Source: a candidate division WOR-3 bacterium (GTDB lineage: Bacteria; Hydrothermota; Tepidihabitantia; Tepidihabitantales; Tepidihabitantaceae). Taken from it: a DNA stretch of 64,000 bases. The position numbers and the translations under genes are program-made. Below are positions 25,359 through 33,088 of the stretch, piece after piece (positions within the stretch are counted from its first letter, which is position 1; each line of letters begins with the position of its first letter). The DNA is taken from assembly GCA_013177935.1 (NCBI GenBank), contig JABLXZ010000003.1, forward strand, positions 62,001 to 126,000. The letters are read 5' to 3'. The notes below the pieces were generated by a model. That model was not told the origin of the DNA, searched no databases, and saw only the letters and a list, made by a program, of their open reading frames with translations.

Positions 25359-26348
25359 TTATTCCTGGTCTTCAGTTATATAAGGGTCAATAGGTGACTT
25401 GCTCATTACCCGCATCAGTTCATCGTTAAACCGCCGCGCCGGAAAATAACCGAAAACTTTAAGGATGTGATTTTTGGCAATGACTTCGTGCACCAGAGCA
25501 AGGTTTTTGCCCGGGACAACAGGAATTGTTACCAGAGGGATTTTGACCCCAAGGATTTCGGAATACTGTTCTTCTATGCCGGCTCTTTCACATTCGACGC
25601 CACTTTGCCACTGGATGAGACGAACCTCGACTTCGACCCTTTTCTGGATGCGGATTGCCCTGACCCCGTACAGGCTATAGACATCAACAATGCCGACACC
25701 CCGCACTTCTATATGATGGGCAAGCGCCGGCGATTTTGCCGCCGGGTACCCCATAAGAATTCCCGTGCCCCGGCGTAATACCCGGACCAGGTCGTCGGCA
25801 ACCAGACGATGACCACGGTCAACAAGGTCAAGGGCACATTCACTTTTTCCGATGCCTGATTCGCCGGTGATGAGCAGTCCCACACCAAAGACATCGACCA
25901 GGTCGCCGTGGATGTAAGTTTCTGGTGCCAGTCGGTAGTCAAGAAAGACACTCAAAAGGTGAATGAAAGGTGTGGTATCGAGTGGTGTGCGGATTATCGG
26001 CACGCCCAACCGGTTGCCTTCCTGAATCCAGACCTCAGCCACCGGTAATTTTTTGGTGATGATGACCGCGACCGGTTTCAGTTCCAGAAGGGTGCGGACC
26101 GCTTGAGCGTACTGCTCTAAGGATAAGTTTTCCAGGTAGGAAAGTTCGGTGCTACCGACAATCTGAATTCGTTCCCGCAGGAATACGCCGGTGTAACCGG
26201 CGAGTGCCATTCCGGGTCGGTTGATATCCGGAGTGGAGATGAAGTTGGTCTCCAGCCCATTGTGACCGGCGAGCAGTTCAAGTTGCCAGTCGGCTTTTTT
26301 TTCTTCCAGTAAGGTCCCGACCGTAATTTGCTTGGAAGAAATTTCCAT
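25359..26348 (-). CDS. hprK: HPr kinase/phosphorylase
   Basis: HprK phosphorylates and dephosphorylates Ser46 of HPr, linking carbon status to regulation. The 329-residue protein has the N-terminal Mur-like domain and the catalytic domain with Walker A GESGIGKSECAL (near residue 158), the loop DDLVRV and the HprK signature (HHIEVRGVGIVDV). It follows hpf directly, with stop and start abutting, a common hpf-hprK pairing. No HPr or enzyme I gene is in the window; a PTS IIA-type protein is at 31167-31664, so an incomplete, regulatory PTS is likely. Confidence 0.95.
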   Translation of the reverse strand: MEISSKQITVGTLLEEKKADWQLELLAGHNGLETNFISTPDINRPGMALAGYTGVFLRERIQIVGSTELSYLENLSLEQYAQAVRTLLELKPVAVIITKKLPVAEVWIQEGNRLGVPIIRTPLDTTPFIHLLSVFLDYRLAPETYIHGDLVDVFGVGLLITGESGIGKSECALDLVDRGHRLVADDLVRVLRRGTGILMGYPAAKSPALAHHIEVRGVGIVDVYSLYGVRAIRIQKRVEVEVRLIQWQSGVECERAGIEEQYSEILGVKIPLVTIPVVPGKNLALVHEVIAKNHILKVFGYFPARRFNDELMRVMSKSPIDPYITEDQE

Positions 26349-26690
26349 TTACCCTTGCGGGTTTGACTTTTCCGGGCGGAATTTGTGTCCAGGTGCCCGT
26401 CGCCGCCGGGTGCGGATTTTTCCCAGACGGCGTTCCAGTTGAATTACCAATTTGTCAGCGAGGTCATTTACCGCCTGATAAGAGTCGCTGCCGTGGCCCT
26501 TGGCGGTGACGACAAAATGCCCGGTATGAACTTTGCCCTCGGCGACCTCATATGCCCGGTCCGGAAAGAGAACTACCTCACTTTTCAAAATCTGATGGTC
26601 AAACTTTCCCAGTTTTTCTAACTTCTTGGTTACATATTCACGGAGATGAGGGGTAATTTCGAGATGACGCGCGGTGAGTGTAATCTGCAT
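26349..26690 (-). CDS. hpf: Ribosome hibernation-promoting factor, short form
   Basis: This S30AE-family protein of 113 residues binds 30S subunits in stationary phase. Family segments are LEITPHLREYVTKKLEKLGKF, split by the usual turn, then VAEGKVHTGHFVVTAKG and YQAVNDLADKLVIQLERRLGK. The last 15 residues are basic (RRRRAPGHK). The C-terminal dimerisation domain of long HPF is absent. ATG 26690 has AAAGGAGG upstream. Its stop codon touches the hprK start codon. Confidence 0.93.
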   Translation of the reverse strand: MQITLTARHLEITPHLREYVTKKLEKLGKFDHQILKSEVVLFPDRAYEVAEGKVHTGHFVVTAKGHGSDSYQAVNDLADKLVIQLERRLGKIRTRRRRAPGHKFRPEKSNPQG

Positions 26691-26709
26691 TTTTCCTCCT
26701 TTGTATATA

Positions 26710-26737
26710 ATAATAGCCTTTTAATTTCTGCAGTCAA
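26710..26737 (-). promoter_or_regulatory. Promoter of hpf-hprK
   Basis: On the minus strand, TTGACT (complement of 26732-26737), 16 bp and TATTAT (complement of 26710-26715) precede a short leader carrying AAAGGAGG before ATG 26690. Confidence 0.65.
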
Positions 26738-26776
26738 GAAAGGTTAAGCAGGGCGCGGCAATTTTTGCTTGGGCGG

Positions 26777-27388
26777 CTAAAAATCGGGGATGGGTTCGAA
26801 GATGGCAAGGTAGTGAAAGGGGTTGAGTCGCTGGTGGTGGCAGAGGGCGAAGCCAGCACTTCGGGTTAGTTTTTTCAATTGTGTTTGTGAGATTCTTTCA
26901 CGGATAGGGGGTCCCGGAGGAGGTTTTACTTTTTCCCATTCAACAACAACCAGAACGCCTTCGGGTTTTAGCAGGCGCCGCGCTTCGAGAAGCGCAGCAG
27001 TTTTGTTACCGACTTCGTGGAGAACGAGTACCATCAAAATGCGATCGGCGATTGCAGCAGGCAGGGGGATTTTTTCAGCTCGTGCTTGAAGGAGCTGAAC
27101 ATTTCCGGTGTTTGGGGGAAGTTTGCGTTCAAGGTCTTTAAGCATCTCCGATTCGATATCGACGGCGATGATTGTACCCTTTTTGCCCAATTTTTTCAGC
27201 GCCGGTAAGGTGATGTAGCCGGTACCGGCGCCAATGTCAAGCAGGGTTAAGCCGGGTTTTAAGTTGAGCGCCTTTATTACCGGTTGGGGTGGGAGGCGTT
27301 TTTGCCGTTCCGAGCTGAAGAGCGCAGCGCGGTTTTTCGGGTCAAACCGATGAGGCACAGTGGTAGTTATAATTGAACGACGAAGCAC
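26777..27388 (-). CDS. Class I SAM-dependent methyltransferase
   Basis: The 203-residue protein has the Rossmann methyltransferase motifs: motif I LLDIGAGTGYITLPAL, post-I acidic residue in IIAVDIESEML, motif II/III VQLLQARAEKIPLP and motif IV region ADRILMVLVLHEV. It resembles the UbiE/MenG-like group (PF08241/PF13847 type). The substrate cannot be inferred. It starts at GTG 27388, 33 bp downstream of the DUF2703 gene on the same strand. An inverted repeat (AACAAC ... GTTGTT) lies in the gap. Confidence 0.85.
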   Translation of the reverse strand: MLRRSIITTTVPHRFDPKNRAALFSSERQKRLPPQPVIKALNLKPGLTLLDIGAGTGYITLPALKKLGKKGTIIAVDIESEMLKDLERKLPPNTGNVQLLQARAEKIPLPAAIADRILMVLVLHEVGNKTAALLEARRLLKPEGVLVVVEWEKVKPPPGPPIRERISQTQLKKLTRSAGFALCHHQRLNPFHYLAIFEPIPDF

Positions 27389-27421
27389 CGGATAAACAAC
27401 AAAAATGGTTGTTGCGTAACA

Positions 27422-27805
27422 TCAGGCGACGCCCGCGGCAATGAGGGCGGCACGGACAATTAAGTCAGCGGGCACGGTTTCGTAAGAAGTCTCATCGACT
27501 TCAATCGTTCGGCATTGAGCCGGCCCGCACACATCGCAACAGGGGCTTTGTCCGGTATGCGCCGCAAGGTACTCCTCAATCGGGCGGTCGTTAAGCAGAA
27601 CGAGGTTTGATGACAATGGTGCTTTATCAAATTGTTCTTTGGAGAGCGGTTTCTTTTCGACAACGATTTTCCAGCCGAGCGGTGCCAGTTTTTCTTCTAA
27701 TACTGCAACCGCCTTATCCAGTTCCCTTTCCGTATCATTACACCGCGGACAGGTGCGGTCTTCAATTAAGAGCCTTTGCCAGGTGATTTTCAGAACCTTT
27801 TGCAT
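27422..27805 (-). CDS. DUF2703 family protein, cysteine-rich
   Basis: This 127-residue protein matches the DUF2703 pattern as I remember it: an N-terminal TWQRLLIEDRTCPRC with a CxxC pair, a thioredoxin-like alternation of helices and strands, and a C-terminal cysteine cluster (SPCCDVCGPAQC). The clustered cysteines suggest metal binding or a redox role; no function has been shown to my knowledge. It starts at ATG 27805, ten bases from a -10 box, and is divergent from carbamate kinase. Confidence 0.75.
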   Translation of the reverse strand: MQKVLKITWQRLLIEDRTCPRCNDTERELDKAVAVLEEKLAPLGWKIVVEKKPLSKEQFDKAPLSSNLVLLNDRPIEEYLAAHTGQSPCCDVCGPAQCRTIEVDETSYETVPADLIVRAALIAAGVA

Positions 27806-27815
27806 TGCGCTGATA

Positions 27816-27843
27816 AGTTTAGTGTGGGGTGAAGTGAAATCAA
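27816..27843 (-). promoter_or_regulatory. Near-leaderless promoter of the DUF2703 gene
   Basis: On the minus strand, TTGATT (complement of 27838-27843), 16 bp and TAAACT (complement of 27816-27821) end 10 nt before ATG 27805. The divergent carbamate kinase promoter begins 17 bp away. Confidence 0.55.
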
Positions 27844-27860
27844 GTTTTAAATCTACAGGC

Positions 27861-27888
27861 TTGATTCACCGCCCGGGCGGTGTATGAT
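27861..27888 (+). promoter_or_regulatory. Leaderless promoter of carbamate kinase
   Basis: TTGATT (27861-27866), 16 bp and TATGAT (27883-27888), then 7 nt to ATG 27896. The spacer contains the GC palindrome CCGCCCGGGCGG (27869-27880), which could be an operator. An ATG at 27884 lies inside the -10 box and is therefore rejected as the start. Confidence 0.6.
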
Positions 27889-27895
27889 TACCAAT

Positions 27896-28831
27896 ATGGC
27901 GATAACGGTTGTAGCGATTGGTGGTAATTCTCTTATCCGGAATAAGGAGCGGAGTTCGTTTGCGGACCAGATGGCAACATTGCAGAGCAGTTGTCGTCCG
28001 ATTGCCGAAATGGTACGTGCGGGTGAGCGGGTTTTGATTACCCATGGCAATGGTCCGCAGGTTGGATTTGTGCTGTTGCGTTCGCACCTGGCGCGAATGC
28101 GGGTCCCGGAGATTCCGCTCGATGCCGCAAATGCTCAGACCCAGGCGGAAATTGGTTATATGATTCAACAGGTTCTGGACAATGAGTTCCGGCAGATGGG
28201 TATTAAGCGGCGCGTGGTAACGGTTGTCACCCAGGTGATAGTGGATAGAAATGACCCGGCGTTTTCGGTGCCGTCCAAGCCGGTGGGACCATTTTACACC
28301 CGGGAGGAGGCGGTACGCTTGCAGCGGGAACTGGGCTGGGTATTAAAGGAGGATGCCGGTCGTGGGTTCCGGCGATTTGTGCCGTCGCCGATACCTCAGG
28401 CGATTGTTGAGATTGAGGAGATAAAACGGCTGGTTGAGGCGGGCGCAGTGGTCGTTGCCTGTGGTGGTGGGGGGATACCGGTGGTTGAAGAAAACGGTAA
28501 ATTGAAGGGTGTGGCAGCGGTAATTGACAAAGACCTGGCATCGGCACTTCTTGGTAATCTTGTTGGCGCAGAACGGCTGATAATCTCCACCGCGGTGGAA
28601 CAGGTGTATCTCCATTATGGCTTACCTGATGCCCAGCCATTGACAAGGGTAACAGCAGCGGAAATGGAAAGTTATTTAGGTGCCGGGCATTTTCCCGAGG
28701 GCAGTATGGGACCAAAGGTGAGCGCCGGACTTAAGTTTCTGGAGCGGGGAGGGAAAGTGGTTTTTATTACCGACCCGGAGCATATTCTCGCAGCGGTCGC
28801 GGGAAAAGCCGGGACAACGATTGTGCCGTAA
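27896..28831 (+). CDS. arcC: Carbamate kinase
   Basis: This amino-acid-kinase-fold enzyme converts carbamoyl phosphate and ADP to ATP and carbamate, or the reverse. Its 311 residues show VVAIGGNSL, LITHGNGPQVG, VTQVIVDRNDPAF, the ATP-site region VACGGGGIPVVEE and the C-terminal FPEGSMGPKVSAGLKFLERGG, split by normal spacing. The start at ATG 27896 fits both family length and the promoter. No arginine deiminase or ornithine transcarbamoylase is adjacent, so the source of carbamoyl phosphate is not evident. The next gene starts 1 nt after its stop. Confidence 0.95.
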   Translation: MAITVVAIGGNSLIRNKERSSFADQMATLQSSCRPIAEMVRAGERVLITHGNGPQVGFVLLRSHLARMRVPEIPLDAANAQTQAEIGYMIQQVLDNEFRQMGIKRRVVTVVTQVIVDRNDPAFSVPSKPVGPFYTREEAVRLQRELGWVLKEDAGRGFRRFVPSPIPQAIVEIEEIKRLVEAGAVVVACGGGGIPVVEENGKLKGVAAVIDKDLASALLGNLVGAERLIISTAVEQVYLHYGLPDAQPLTRVTAAEMESYLGAGHFPEGSMGPKVSAGLKFLERGGKVVFITDPEHILAAVAGKAGTTIVP

Positions 28832-28832
28832 G

Positions 28833-30068
28833 ATGAGCGGTCTTACCGTACTGGTTTACCTTTTGTTTTCCCAGACGATGATGCTTATTCCGATGGATTT
28901 GACCCAGAGTGACCATCTGAAAGCGTATGGGGTTGCCTATCGTTTGCTGACAAGGGGTGTGCGGGTTGAGTGGCTTTTGAACTATCGCGGCGGGTCCTTT
29001 TTATTTCCGGAAGATGGACAGGCAATAAAGGAGTGCCGTTGGAACGGGGTCTTCTTTGAGGAGGTGACACCTGCGCAGCTGGTGATGATTCGCTCGACAA
29101 TAGAAGCGAACAATATGGCTTCGGTTGTTCTGGAGCGGCCGACCAAGATTGCAATTTATGCACCGCCGACCGCAGACCCGTGGGACGATGCGGTGCGGCT
29201 GGCTCTGGACTACGCCGGGATTCCTTACGATGTGGTATGGGATAAAGAGGTTCTTGCCGGAAAACTTGCCCAGTATGACTGGCTACACCTGCATCACGAG
29301 GATTTTACCGGTCAGTTTGGTAAGTTTTACGCTTCGTACCGACAGGAAAAGTGGTATCAGGAGGAAGTGGCGCTTAACATAAAGACCGCCCGCGAACTCG
29401 GGTATCAGAAGGTAAGTAAGTTGAAACTGGCGGTTGTTGAGGCGATTAGAAAGTATGTTGCCGAAGGTGGAATGCTGTTTGCGATGTGTTCGGCAACCGA
29501 TACCCCGGATATTGCCTGGGCGGCACGAAACACCGATATCTGCGATGCGGTGTTTGACGGTGACCCGGCCGACCCCAGCTGCAATCAAAAACTGAATTAT
29601 GAGGGGTGTTTTGCCTTTGAGAATTTTAAGGTTATCACCGACCCCTGGGTTTACGAACATTCTGATATCGACACTTATCAAGAGGCAACGGCGCGGGGTC
29701 CAGAGGTTTACTTTACCCTTTTTGACTTTTCCGCCAAGTACGACCCAGTACCGACGATGCTGGTGCAGAACCATGTTGGACTGGTCAAGGAGTTTTTAGG
29801 TCAGAATTGTGGGTTCCGGCGCACCTTGCTGAAGAAAAATGTGGTAATTATGGGTGAGGTGACAAACACTGAGGAGGCGAAGTATATTCACGGACAGTTT
29901 GGAAAGGGGACAGTTACTTTTCTGGGCGGACACGACCCAGAGGATTATGCGCATCGAATTGGAGACCCTCCTACCGACCTCTCTTTATACAAAAATTCAC
30001 CCGGGTATCGGCTGATTCTCAACAATGTGCTTTTCCCGGCAGCAGAGAAGAAACCGCTCAAAACATAG
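28833..30068 (+). CDS. Exported protein with glutamine-amidotransferase-like features, unknown function
   Basis: The 411-residue protein begins with a short hydrophobic signal (LTVLVYLLFSQ) and then IPMDLTQSDHLKAYGVAYR and VEWLLNYRGGSFLF, blocks I recall from a conserved family in Bacteroidetes- and Ignavibacteria-type genomes that databases label asparagine synthetase B. That label is not supported: there is no N-terminal Cys2 glutaminase and no PP-loop. The middle part looks like a class I amidotransferase or ThuA-like fold, with LHLHHEDF, GGMLFAMCSATDT (Cys in an elbow-like turn) and FLGGHDPEDYAH. The substrate is unknown. It lies 1 nt after carbamate kinase and 3 nt before the DUF89 gene. 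Confidence 0.65.
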   Translation: MSGLTVLVYLLFSQTMMLIPMDLTQSDHLKAYGVAYRLLTRGVRVEWLLNYRGGSFLFPEDGQAIKECRWNGVFFEEVTPAQLVMIRSTIEANNMASVVLERPTKIAIYAPPTADPWDDAVRLALDYAGIPYDVVWDKEVLAGKLAQYDWLHLHHEDFTGQFGKFYASYRQEKWYQEEVALNIKTARELGYQKVSKLKLAVVEAIRKYVAEGGMLFAMCSATDTPDIAWAARNTDICDAVFDGDPADPSCNQKLNYEGCFAFENFKVITDPWVYEHSDIDTYQEATARGPEVYFTLFDFSAKYDPVPTMLVQNHVGLVKEFLGQNCGFRRTLLKKNVVIMGEVTNTEEAKYIHGQFGKGTVTFLGGHDPEDYAHRIGDPPTDLSLYKNSPGYRLILNNVLFPAAEKKPLKT

Positions 30069-30071
30069 GCG

Positions 30072-30917
30072 ATGAACTCAATTTCGGACTGTTTTGATTG
30101 CGGCTTGAGACAGTGCGAACGGATTGTCCATTTGTGCGGGGGAAATGATGAGGTAATTCAGAGATTAAAGGAGCGGCTCGAGAGGTTGCGAGGTCAACTT
30201 GAGTTAAGACAACCACCCAGCACCTACACATCCAAGATGCTGATTGCCGCGATGGAGTTTTTGGGTAATAAGGACCCGTTTTGGCAGATGCGGCAGGAGC
30301 AGAACGAGAAGAGCCGGGAATGGGCGGAGCGCTGTGATGCGGAACTGGAACGAAAAGAAGAGCCGTTGAAGGCGGCACTGGTGTGCGCTGCGGCGGGCAA
30401 TGTGATTGATGTTGGACCAAGACACCGGTTTGACTTTGCGGCGACTCTGGCGCGGGCGCGTTTGGCGCACGATGATACCGCTCGGCTGCAGGAAAAGTTG
30501 AAGAAGGCACGGCGACTGGTTTACATCCTTGACAACGCCGGGGAGGCGCTGTTTGACCAACTGGTACTCAAGCGGCTGGCGGTGCCGGAGGTGACGATTG
30601 TTGCCCGGTCCACACCGATTCTCAACGATGTGACCGTTGACGAGGCGCGGCAACTGGGTTTTGAACAGCTGGGGCGGGTGATTGGTACCGGTTCGGCTTA
30701 TCTCGGCGTTGACCTCAATACCGTTTCCGATGAGTTTCGTGAGGTTTACTACGATGCCGATGTGGTGATTGCCAAGGGGCATGCAAACTTTGAGTCTCTG
30801 GTTGACGATGGCCGGGATGGGTTTTACCTGCTGACCGCTAAGTGTGAACTGGTAGCGGGTCGGCTGGGCGTGAATCTGGGGGATTCGGTTCTTTACTATT
30901 CTAAGGGGAGAGGTTGA
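30072..30917 (+). CDS. DUF89 family (damage-control phosphatase-like) protein
   Basis: This 281-residue protein matches the bacterial/archaeal DUF89 subfamily with an N-terminal cysteine pair (CFDCGLRQC). The metal-binding and active-site segments are GNVIDVG, VYILDNAGEALFDQLVLK, VVARSTPILNDVT and VIAKGHANFESL. Characterised relatives are metal-dependent phosphatases acting on damaged phosphometabolites; the substrate of this subfamily is not known to me. ATG 30072 is used. hypC starts 1 nt after its stop. Confidence 0.85.
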   Translation: MNSISDCFDCGLRQCERIVHLCGGNDEVIQRLKERLERLRGQLELRQPPSTYTSKMLIAAMEFLGNKDPFWQMRQEQNEKSREWAERCDAELERKEEPLKAALVCAAAGNVIDVGPRHRFDFAATLARARLAHDDTARLQEKLKKARRLVYILDNAGEALFDQLVLKRLAVPEVTIVARSTPILNDVTVDEARQLGFEQLGRVIGTGSAYLGVDLNTVSDEFREVYYDADVVIAKGHANFESLVDDGRDGFYLLTAKCELVAGRLGVNLGDSVLYYSKGRG

Positions 30918-30918
30918 T

Positions 30919-31170
30919 ATGTGTCTGGCGATACCGACGAAGATTGTGGCGATTGAAGGCGAAAGGGCGATTGGTGAGGTTGGTGGGGTGCAGCGGGAGA
31001 TTTCAATTGTGATGACGCCCGGGGTGAAGGTGGGCGATTATGTGATTGTTCACGCCGGGTTTGCGATTCAGGTGCTGGACAAAACCGCGGCGGAAGAAAC
31101 AAGGGCGATTTTTGAGCAGATGGCGCAACGGGTGAGCGAGCAGCAGCGGCAGGCGCGGCAACGCCGCTAA
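30919..31170 (+). CDS. hypC: HypC/HupF family hydrogenase assembly chaperone
   Basis: HypC carries the Fe(CN)2CO precursor with HypD and delivers it to the [NiFe]-hydrogenase large subunit. The 83-residue protein has the diagnostic N-terminal MCLAIP with the essential Cys2, a beta-barrel core (GVKVGDYVIVHAGFAIQVLD) and a helical tail (AEETRAIFEQM) with an arginine- and glutamine-rich end. No hypD, hypE or hydrogenase genes are adjacent. Its stop codon overlaps the convergent IIA gene by 4 nt. Confidence 0.92.
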   Translation: MCLAIPTKIVAIEGERAIGEVGGVQREISIVMTPGVKVGDYVIVHAGFAIQVLDKTAAEETRAIFEQMAQRVSEQQRQARQRR

Positions 31171-31664
31171 CAGACCGGTTCAATTAATGGTTCACCACCT
31201 TCGGTTTGTGCCTGGGCGCTCTGGGTAATCAATCTTGCGGCATCTGCGGCGGTGGGTGCGGAAAGCGCCAGTTTGCGCACCGGTTCGAGGTGCAGCGCTC
31301 GGGCAAGGGTGGCAAGAATCTGAAGATAGACCGAGTACATCGAAGGCGGCGAAATTAGTGCGACGACGAGGTTGACCGGTTCGTTGTCACGGGCGTGCCA
31401 GTCAATCGGAGTGGTGAGACGAACCACCACCACAACAATTCGGTCGAGTGAAGCAGGGGCAGAGTGGGGCAGAGCAACCCCATGGCCCACACCGGTTGAG
31501 CACAGTTCCTCTCTTTTTCGGAATCCTTCAATTACTTCATCGTGGTCCTGGGTGATGCCGGCTTCGAGCAGGCGGTCGGCAACAAGGTCGAACAGTTGCT
31601 CTTGCGAACCAACCGGCGGGGCATCAAACGCCAGTTCGGGCAGGACAAAGTCGGCGAGGTTCAT
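31167..31664 (-). CDS. PTS IIA-type (PtsN/fructose class) domain protein
   Basis: The 165-residue protein has the type-2 EIIA fold: the conserved regulatory segment REELCSTGVGHGVALPHS contains the phosphorylatable histidine, followed by VVVVRLTTPIDW and the C-terminal helix ILATLARAL. It stands alone, without IIB or IIC domains, so a regulatory role like PtsN is more likely than sugar uptake. ATG 31664 is used because it overlaps the stop of the aminotransferase gene (TGATG), implying translational coupling; ATG 31667 is possible. HprK is encoded 5 kb away. Confidence 0.88.
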   Translation of the reverse strand: MNLADFVLPELAFDAPPVGSQEQLFDLVADRLLEAGITQDHDEVIEGFRKREELCSTGVGHGVALPHSAPASLDRIVVVVVRLTTPIDWHARDNEPVNLVVALISPPSMYSVYLQILATLARALHLEPVRKLALSAPTAADAARLITQSAQAQTEGGEPLIEPVC

Positions 31665-32716
31665 CATAAGCACGCAAAGAAGTCTATTATCTTATTGATA
31701 ATGACATCCTGTTCGGCATCTGTCAAGTTATGTCGGATGGGCAGGCAGACGATTTCATCACTTGCCTTTTCCGCGACCGGAAACGACTGGTTGTTAAATA
31801 AGGAGACAAATCCGGGTTGAAGGTGGATTGGTTTGGGGTAGTAAATCATTGTTTCAATACCATTAGCGAAAAGAAAGTCACGGAGTTTGTCGCGCTGTGG
31901 GGTAAGCAAAGCAAACTGGTGATAGTTGACCGTGCTGTCCGGGACGGACTGGACGATGCGAACATATTGATTGAGTGCAGTGGAGTAGCGGTGGGCAAGT
32001 TGTCGGCGCCGGGCAAGCCACTTTTCGAGATGGTTAAGTTTTAAAAGGAGAAATGCCGCCTGGAGTTCGTCAAGCCGGGCTGAGGTTGGGCAGGAAATCG
32101 GTAATGCGACACTGGCGATGGCGCCACCGTTGCCGAGCGCGCCAAGGTTTTTGGTCGGGTAAAAACTGAAGGTGGCGACGGTGCCAAATGAGCCCAGTTT
32201 TCTTTCTTGATAGGTTGAGCCGAGCGCTTGGGCGGCGTCTTCAACTAAAAAGATGCCTTTTTGCTGGCAGATGGTGATGAATCGGTCAAGGGCGGGACAG
32301 TTACCAAACAGATGTACCAGGACAATTGCTTTGGTTCGAAAGGAGATTTTTTCTTCAACTGCCAAAGGAGAAAGACAGAGGGTTTCGGGTTCGATGTCGG
32401 CAAGTACGGGCACGGCACCGGTCCGCAAAATCGCCTCTACCGTAGCGGGAAAGGTGAACGGAGTGGTAATGACTTCGTCGCCCGGACCGATGCCCAGCGC
32501 CTTCATTCCGTAAAACAGAGCATCGGTGCCGCTTTTGAGCCCGATAACTTGCGGTACCCCGAGGTAAAGGGCAAGGGTCTGCTCGAACTTTTTGAGTTCA
32601 TCGCCCAGAACAAATCTGCCCGAATCGATGATGCGACTCAGCGCCTTTTCAAACTCGGGCTTGAACTCAATGTTTTCTGACCTCAGGTCATAGAACGGGA
32701 TGCGGCAGGAGTTCAT
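31664..32716 (-). CDS. DegT/DnrJ/EryC1 family aminotransferase with an internal deletion
   Basis: This PLP-dependent sugar-nucleotide aminotransferase family protein starts IPFYDLRSENIEFKPEFE and has SGTDALFYGMKALGIGPGDEV, VEDAAQALGS and the PLP lysine in SFYPTKNLGALGNGGAI. Immediately after this, the usual stretch of about 40 residues (LRNHG ... H ... IGxNSR) is reduced to about a dozen, and the sequence resumes at RLDELQAAFLLLKL. The 350 residues are therefore about 25-30 short at one place. Whether the enzyme is active is uncertain. The ATG at 32716 is chosen because IPFYDL should lie near the N-terminus; TTG 32752 is possible. Confidence 0.85.
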   Translation of the reverse strand: MNSCRIPFYDLRSENIEFKPEFEKALSRIIDSGRFVLGDELKKFEQTLALYLGVPQVIGLKSGTDALFYGMKALGIGPGDEVITTPFTFPATVEAILRTGAVPVLADIEPETLCLSPLAVEEKISFRTKAIVLVHLFGNCPALDRFITICQQKGIFLVEDAAQALGSTYQERKLGSFGTVATFSFYPTKNLGALGNGGAIASVALPISCPTSARLDELQAAFLLLKLNHLEKWLARRRQLAHRYSTALNQYVRIVQSVPDSTVNYHQFALLTPQRDKLRDFLFANGIETMIYYPKPIHLQPGFVSLFNNQSFPVAEKASDEIVCLPIRHNLTDAEQDVIINKIIDFFACL

Positions 32717-32776
32717 CTTAAGAAATGTTAACCGGGAAAGAAGCCGAGGCAAATCAGGGAAAGCGTTGCGGCGGCT

Positions 32777-33088
32777 TTATGTTTTATTTTCCGGGTTCTC
32801 TGCCGGCTTTTGCGTTGCCTGAAGATAGGCAAGGCGCAGCTGATACAGGAGATCATTTAGCAGTTCGGTTTCTTCTGTTGAGCGGTTGCCTTCGGTTTTG
32901 GTTTTGAGCATCTCAAGGGTGTCAATGGTGTGACGGGCTAATGGTAAGTTGAGTTCGGTTTTGGTGCTTTCTCCGGTCAAGGGCCGGCCCAGATAGTGCA
33001 GGGCGGTGGCAGCAATGCTCAAAATCAGGGCTGAGAGCGTGGCGGGAATTTCTTCCGGAGTTTGATTCTGGGAATTTTCGTTACTCAT
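32777..33088 (-). CDS. DUF1844 family protein
   Basis: This small 103-residue protein matches DUF1844, with the core helix pair SALILSIAATALHYLG and LPLARHTIDTLEMLKTKTEGN and the later helix ETELLNDLLYQLRLAYL. The ends are low in complexity (NENSQNQTPEE at the start, KPAENPENKT at the end). The family is uncharacterised. ATG 33088 overlaps the alr stop (ATGAGTAA), so translation is probably coupled to alanine racemase. Confidence 0.82.
   Translation of the reverse strand: MSNENSQNQTPEEIPATLSALILSIAATALHYLGRPLTGESTKTELNLPLARHTIDTLEMLKTKTEGNRSTEETELLNDLLYQLRLAYLQATQKPAENPENKT

Noticed and set aside
27884-27895. Upstream ATG as the start of carbamate kinase
   Set aside because: The ATG is part of the -10 hexamer TATGAT, so it would not be in the transcript; the next ATG gives the normal length.
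28833-30068. Asparagine synthetase B assignment
   Set aside because: No N-terminal Cys2 glutaminase and no PP-loop ATP site; a signal peptide is present instead.
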